DNA of 64,000 bases from Gautieria morchelliformis (taxonomy: Eukaryota; Basidiomycota; Agaricomycetes; Gomphales; Gomphaceae): the NCBI GenBank assembly GCA_015179125.1, contig WHVA01000037.1:248001-312000 (forward strand), given 5' to 3'. The translations under genes and the position numbers were made by a program. Every line of letters begins with the position of its first letter. Within the stretch, counting starts at the first letter, position 1. Below, one piece after another: positions 57,638 to 64,000 of the stretch. The notes under the pieces were generated by a model. That model did no database searches, was not told the DNA's origin, and was given only the letters and a program-made list of their open reading frames with translations.

Positions 57638-60600
57638 CTAGGTGGGTACCCATGCTTCGCGCGGGTGTGTAGGTCAAACGCCTCGGTAAGGTCAAACGCA
57701 TGAGTAAGTCTAACACATCGGTAAGTCTCACATATCAGTAAGGTCAAATGCATTGGGGAAAATCAAAGTAATCAATTTGCATCAAGTAAAATGAAGTAAA
57801 ACACATAAACCATATCAAGAGAAGTGGATATAAAAAAATCAAGGAGCTCTAAGTAATACATCTTTATATACAATGTTGGTTTTGTCCAAACCCTCCTCAA
57901 GCAAGACCTTCACTTTGTTCCAGCTTGTTCCCCTTGACACAACAACATACAACTGACCATGTCCAAACACTGGATATCTCAGGTCCAGCCCAACCGTACC
58001 CAAAGACTGTCCCTGAGACTTGTTGATGGTCATTGCAAATGCCACACACACTGGAAATGGCATCCTCTGCAGCACAAATGGTAATTCTCCCTCTGATGGT
58101 GAAATAGTAATCCTGGGGACGAAAGCAGTATTTCCTGCACATGGACCTGAGATGATCCTGACCTCAAACACTCTATTCCTCATCCTCACCAACCGCAACC
58201 TTGTTCCATTGCATAGTCCTTGCTTCTTATCCAAATTGCGCAACATAATCAGAGGCACTCCAGGCTTGACTTCCAAGTGAGCAGGAGGAAGACTGCCCAT
58301 CTCTATGGAATTCAGATACTCCACAGGATACTGCTCTGCAAAGTCGGTTTCCTTGACAGAATCTGCACAGTGGAAGACCTGAGCATCACCTGGAAACTGC
58401 CTCAACACCATGGAATTGATCTCATTGACCTCAGTATTTCTGGGACAGAGGATGGCCTGCTCTAAAAAATAATTGTCCTGGGCAGGGACTGCATTGCCAA
58501 TGCCAGGGTATATTTCCTGGATCAGATCTGCAATTCCAGGGCCACAAACCATATGTTGAGGGAGTGAGAAGGTATGATCCAGCAGGAGATCCTTTCCCTG
58601 GCCCACATTCTGCAGCCGTTCTGCAAACTTGGCTCTGTCAGGGTTGTTTCTTACCTGCATTTTCTCTGTCAGATGGAGGACCTTGATATTTGGCCACAGA
58701 TATGACTTCTGAAGGGTAGCTCCCACAATATCCTCCTTGGAGCCTTTGGGGACAATTGGGAGAGTCTGCTGAAAGTCACCTCCAAAGGCAACCGTGATGC
58801 CACCAAAGAGTCGGTCAGGCTGGTCAAAGAAATCCCTCAGTGTCCTGTCAATGGCCTATATGGCATGGCGATGCTGCATTGCAGCCTCATCCCAAATGAT
58901 GAGCCTGGCCAGTCTCAGCATATCAGCCTGGTCAGAGTTCTTTTTGATGGAGGAGAGAGAGCCCTCATGGACAGGAATTGGAATTCCAAGCATGCTGTGA
59001 GAGGTTGTACCATTAGTGAGGATAAGTGCAGCAATTCAGATGAGGCTACAGCAAGCACAATGAGATTCTCCACTCTACAGGAGTGGATTAGGGTGTTCCA
59101 TCTGAATGATTTCCCAGTGCCATCTGAGCCAGTGACGAAAAACATTTGTCCATTAGGTTTCTCCTGAGCATCTGTGTCCAGTGCTGACCATAATATCTGA
59201 TCATGTGCAGACCTTTGCCCCTCATTCAGCTTGGGAACCTCCTCATCAGCCATCTGCCTCTCTTGAACAGGGTCATAGTCCCTCTGCTCAGCTATGAACC
59301 TGTTTCCAATCAGGACCTCCCCTTGCCTACCACCCGAGGCATATCTTTAAAGCTGCTCAAGGACATTCCATTACACTGAAGGAGTTTATCCAAGAGAAAG
59401 AGGCCAAAATCATAGACCTGATCATCCCGTGGCTCCTGGATATTGTGTCTGATTTGGAGCTGATGTCTGAGATCATCACATATGTGCTCCTTGAAGGCGT
59501 CCCATAGTCTGTCAGGTTGTGAGGGAATGCAATGACCAAGGATGGTGGCAAAGAGATGTCTGAGCTGAGTGCCTGTTTTCATGCCACTGGCTTCCTGGAG
59601 ACACAACCTCCACTCCTGATCATCCTCCAGAAGTCCCCTGGCAAGACAGGCCTCCTTGTAAGTAGCACATTGTATGCCATCCACTGTCCTAAGCTCCTCA
59701 AAGGATCTGGCCCCCTTGACCACTGTGAGGAGAGTGCACAAATAAAATCTCTCTCCTGATTTTGGGCTTGCAAAGTGAAGGCATCCGATGCTATATCCCC
59801 TTTGATGTGGTGTCTATATCCTTGCCTCTTTTTGCCAGGTAAAATGCTCAGGAAAATCCACATAGAGCAGATCGTGTGCATGAGGGTAGGCAGCATTGGC
59901 CTCAAAGTAAGCCATGAGTGCTGTCTTTGACCCCTCAACCCTGTTCATGATGGTGAGCGGATCAGCATCAGGATTGAAAACGACCATAGAGGAGGAGCGG
60001 TCTTTTTCATGGAATGGCAGTGCCATGACTGCAGACACCTGGGTGTGGATTTCCCACTCCAGCAACCTCCAACAGGCCTCATGAGCACTGACATAGCAAG
60101 TGTCCAGGTACTTCTTTATCTCATCATGGTCGACACCAAACTCCATTGTGGTCCGATCATGGCCCTTGTATAGATACTTGTGGATATACTTGAGGTACCT
60201 CACACTGAAGGTGAATTCAAGGTTGATGTGACACCGGAGTTTGAGCAAGAGCAGAGGAGAGTATGGCACAACCCATCTGTTGTCCAGCATGTCACCTATG
60301 ACATTGTGCAGCCTTCCATCATTGCGACGACAATACCTTGGATATCCATCCACATTCACAATGGTCTCCTCACAGAATGGCTTTGGGAAGTTTTTCTTGC
60401 ACTTGCCATCTTCCATGCAGGGTGCATTTGGATTCATTTGTCCACAGGGACCATGTGTCATCAGCTCACAGACCAACTGGTAGAGGACAGGATGCTTCTC
60501 TGGATCAAGGAACTCTGCTGAAATCATAGAGTCCACCTCATGTGGATGTTTGACCTTTGACTCCCTATCGAACCAGATAAGCAGGTGCATGTGTGGGAGC

Positions 60601-63600
60601 CCCCTCTTCTGGAATTCAATAGTGTGATTCTGAGCGACAGTTTCTCCAAAGATCTTGTCCTTGATGATCAAGTCAATGAGGTGTTTCTTTTTGAGGTGAA
60701 ACACCCGTGACACCAGGTCAGGTCTGTCCTGAGCAGTTTGTCCAGGGAGCAACTTGGCCAATATCTCATCCCACTTTGGATTGGCAGTCATGTTAACAAA
60801 CAAATCAGGGGGACCCTTCTTTGTTGTAATGGCTAGGGAGTTCTGGCAGTTTTGATTCATGTCCCATGTACTTCCTCGAAATGTCGCAGGCAGAATGACT
60901 TTTGTGCCCAATTGCATCTCCAATGTCATTGTCCAAGCCTCCATATGAATCTACCATCTGGTTATACTGCTCAGCACGCAGAGTGTGTTGATTGGCTCTG
61001 ATCACCTCAGTCTGCTTTGCTCTGCAGCAGCCCAGGAGTCTACAATGTACTGCTGGAACAATTTGCCACCATGCAGGAGTGTTGTAGGTTCTCTCTCTCT
61101 CTGGAACAGATGATACGCATGGTACTGTATTTGGGTGACCTGCCTCCGTCTGTTTGGATTGGCCTCCTGAGCACCCTCTGGTTCACAATAAGGAATACCT
61201 GGTTGCCATCCCAACTCTCCCTTGGGAAAGAGAAAGACATAGTGCAAAGGGGCATAATTCGCATTGGTATCCAATACCCTTCTGAAAGGTCCACCTTTGA
61301 GCTGGACAATAATATCCCTAGGTTCAGGGTTGATGCCATCTCCAGGAAGAACGACTGCAATCTCATCTGCAGTTGGGACATACTATCTCCTAGGATCCCT
61401 GTGTGCCCTGTATGTGAGCCTTGCCTGGATGTTACCATCCTGTCCTTGAGCTCTGAGCCTCTCAGCTGCTTGTTTATATGTGGCGACATGAGGATTGCAC
61501 AGCAGGAGCATTTCCTGCAAGTCTCCCATGATAGTTGGAGACAGATGCTCATTATGATTTGTCCTCTGTGCCAAAGCCAGTGCAGGATCATATATGTAAA
61601 GCTGGGCATACTTTGCATCGTCTTCATTGTCAGGGAGGAGAGAGCCATGGATATGATACAGTTTACCCTGTAGCTTGAGCACATATGGACCACGACCCTC
61701 CTGAAGCAAATATTGGTCAAATTTGGCCCCCACAGAAGTGAATGCAAACGCAGCATTATACTGCCTGATATTCTGGCGAAATCCTTTTGCCTCAGGGTCC
61801 TGGCCTTCTAAGAGCTGTTTCAATGGCTGAGGGGGCTCTGGCAGGTCTTTCAGCTGCACCTTTCCTTCCATACAGCAATCACCAAACCTGGGCCGCACAT
61901 TTGAGGATTTCTGCAGGTGTTCTGCCCTCCAGTGGAATGCTCTACAGTCAGGGCAGGGAACATCCATGCGGCCCAGATCATGAGGCTGCACATCAGCCTC
62001 AATTATTCTAGCACGACTGAGTGGAATAGGAGGAGGTTGCTGAGGACGCTGTTGAGGTGCAGGGAGTGGTTGTGGATTGGGAGCTGGTTGTGGATTAGGT
62101 GCAGCCTGAGCCCGCAAAGCTGCCACTGCTGTGGAACATACTACAGGAGGAGGCGCTGGTTGTACAGATGCAGGCCTGTGCCTTCCCAAAGGCTGCAATG
62201 CAGCTGCCTGAGCACGCAAGTCTGCAATGGCTGCTGAACCTACTACAGGAGCTGGCTGTACAGGGTCTGGCCTATTTCTTCTCAGGGGTTGTAATGGTGG
62301 GATAACTGCTAACTGAGCACGAAGGGCTGCCACCTGCTCTCCAGGACTGAGATTAGGAGGACCTGATGGTCCCGCAAGCATAGGAGGACATGATGATGGT
62401 GCCAGCATGGGCAGACATGAAGAGGGAGCAAGCATAGGAGGACGTGATGGCCCGGCCACAGGTTGTTGAAAAGGATCAGCGACATTGCTTCTAGGAGGAG
62501 GGTGAGGGATGGCAAAAGGCTGTGGTGGAGGGGGTGGCTGGTCCTGAGCTCTGACAGCAGCAGCCGCAAGCGCACGCACTCTCCAATCAGTGGGCGATGT
62601 CATATGACCCTCCTGCTCCTCCCTCGCCCTTTCACGCTCCTGCTGACAATTTCTCTCTGGAGTAGATGGATCCCTGAGAAATGCAGGCATAAGCTTAGGG
62701 GAACAATGAAGCTACCACAATTCAACTTACATTTGCAAGCAGATGCAGCTGTTGTTAATTTTTCTTGGGCAAAGTCAGGGGAATTTATTAATTTCTAATT
62801 AAAACAAAATAAATAAATATCAGATGGCTCACACCAGACCACAGAGAAAGATATATATACGTACCAAGGACGGGACAGGGAATTTGTTTGTTAGGCAAAG
62901 TCAAGGGAATTTATTAATTTCTATTTAAAATAAAATAAATAAATGTCAGATGGCTCACACCAGACCACAGAGACATATATATGTACCAAGGAAGGGATGG
63001 GGAAATTGTTTGATGAAAATATCCAAGTCTTCTTCAGCTATCCAACTGGAATAATTCCAGTAAAAGGTCCTGGTCCTGGTCCTGGTCCTGGGGAGATGTC
63101 TTCTTCAGCCACCAGTAGTGCAAGTCAACACTAAGAGAACTGCAATGCAATTGTTACTCCCTCTAAGGCAGCCTGGGATGACTACCTGGCTCCTTAGCAG
63201 AGAAAAAGCTGCCCCACTGAAGAGGTCAACCCCAATAGTTCAATGCAGAGATCTCCCTGGGAAGAGATCTTTTGTCCTCTACACTATATAGGCTATCTAT
63301 TTCACTCTCACAGAATTTATATTGTCTATCTAGAGCTGGTGGGAAGAGAGGAGAGGAGGAGGAGGGTAGTGGTGGGTTGAGAGAGTGCGCAGACGCGGCT
63401 GCACAGCTTTGAGCACTGGAGCCGGCAGACTGGCGTGAACCACTGATAGGGCCAGGGGCTCGTGGCTGCGCCACTCGCGTGCTCCAGAACACTGTGCAGC
63501 CTGGAACCGGCAGACCGGTGTGAACCGCTGATATATGGCCAGGGGATGGTCGCGAACCGGTCACGTGACTGCTGCGCAGCGTTGGTGCTCACGGCTGCGC

Positions 63601-63654
63601 CGCTCGCCGCTGACCTGCCCACAAGCGCCACACATGCTGCTTTCTACTATAGGA
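57638..63654 (-). mobile_element. Autonomous Helitron C, 6.0 kb
   Basis: The minus-strand 5' end TCCTATAGTAGAAAG lies at 63654; the 3' end has a partly mismatched hairpin (plus strand about 57651-57666) and CTAG at 57638-57641. The leader has the GAGCGGCGCAGCC block and GGTCACGTGACT (63559-63570) and the CCAGGA array. It is inverted relative to copies A and B. Confidence 0.86.
57839..62690 (-). pseudogene. Helitron Rep/PIF1-like helicase, copy C (several frameshifts)
   Basis: Starts at 62690 (MPAFLRDPSTPERN) with a 435-codon frame containing a Pro-rich part and CPDC..FGDCC. The frame changes near 61380, 61010 and 60945. The section 60944-59814 has GLPHMHLLIWF (HUH) and LKYIHKYLYKGHD; 59741-59310 continues the middle domain. 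Walker A is altered to GSDGTGKS near 59110, Walker B is lost to frame changes, and 58726-57839 carries the C-terminal helicase motifs ([24 protein letters not shown]). Stop after VLLRAP at 57839. It is dead, and the Gly-to-Asp change in the P-loop is private to this copy. Confidence 0.88.
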
Positions 63655-64000
63655 ATAGGAATAGGAATAGATAGCCACCCCACCCCAATCAAGGCAATAT
63701 TCCAGTCTCATCCTTAAGTCTAATGAAGATTGGGGAAGCAGCCATCCTTGATAACACAATGGTATTTGATACAACAAGTGGCTTCGCATAGGAAATCAAT
63801 ACAAAAGCTCCCAGCTGACCAGCAACTCAATCAACCCAGCTACTTCCATATAGGTGGAGATGTTATAGCACGTACTCTACCGGCAAACACTCATCTGAAT
63901 CTATGCCCATGTCTTGGGAAAGGGTATTATTTGAGAACAAAGTGGATCTGAAAGCCCGCAAATCCACCGAAGGTGTCACAGGAGGTGCATGTCTCCCAGA
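63655..64000. other. Flank beyond Helitron C with GGAATA repeats
   Basis: Four GGAATA-type hexamers (63649-63670) adjoin the element's 5' end. Beyond them lies a 73-codon plus-strand open frame (63730-63951) without recognisable motif. The window ends before more can be said. Confidence 0.4.

Overview
The window looks like the nuclear genome of a mushroom-forming basidiomycete (Agaricomycetes). The reasons are: interrupted genes with 48-64 bp GT..AG introns; fungus-specific families (a CxC5/CxC6 cysteine cluster of KDZ-transposase type, an RTC4-like domain, DUF6533, a BTB/POZ protein, a DDE integrase-core gene, a patatin/NB-ARC protein); and very heavy transposon load. No rRNA, tRNA or CRISPR array was recognised. 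Family names come from remembered motif patterns, not from a database search.

Left part (1-28 kb): decaying accessory genes. In order: an RTC4-like gene with internal stops (+), a CxC5/CxC6 KDZ-type gene with one stop (-), the C-terminal half of a MmgE/PrpD gene (-), the C-terminal half of a conserved hypothetical gene (+), a 3'-truncated patatin/NB-ARC gene (+), a DUF6533 membrane-protein gene (+), a FAD/NAD(P) reductase fragment (+), the N-terminal half of MmgE/PrpD (+), the N-terminal half of the hypothetical gene (-), a broken integrase gene (-), a BTB gene (+), a Ty1/copia 3' end with its LTR, and a LINE-like ORF fragment. The two split genes are explained together by one inversion of about 12.7 kb (roughly 7,685-20,404) whose ends lie inside both genes. 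Many of the internal stops are TGA, several where the family suggests Arg.

Right part (29-64 kb): a nest of Helitron rolling-circle transposons. Each 3' end is a GC hairpin followed 7-8 nt later by CTAG, and in most cases the next element's 5' end starts at that CTAG. In order on +: four non-autonomous elements (ends 30779, 33478, 37387, 40052), two autonomous Rep-helicase elements (40053-46019 and 46021-52650) and another non-autonomous element (52651-55960). A 3' fragment of a different Helitron family follows, then a minus-strand pair: a non-autonomous element reading down from 57637 and an autonomous element 63654-57638. All three autonomous copies carry frameshifts and one is split by a solo LTR. 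The non-autonomous elements carry minisatellites (17-bp and 21-bp units, one with a 323-bp higher-order period), ~82-bp AT-rich repeats, nested solo LTRs with target-site duplications, and a shared leader with a GGTCACGTGACC palindrome, followed in three of them by TATAAA.

The genes do not form a pathway. The window is best read as a transposon-rich, rearranged accessory region in which host genes are being lost while Helitrons insert next to one another.
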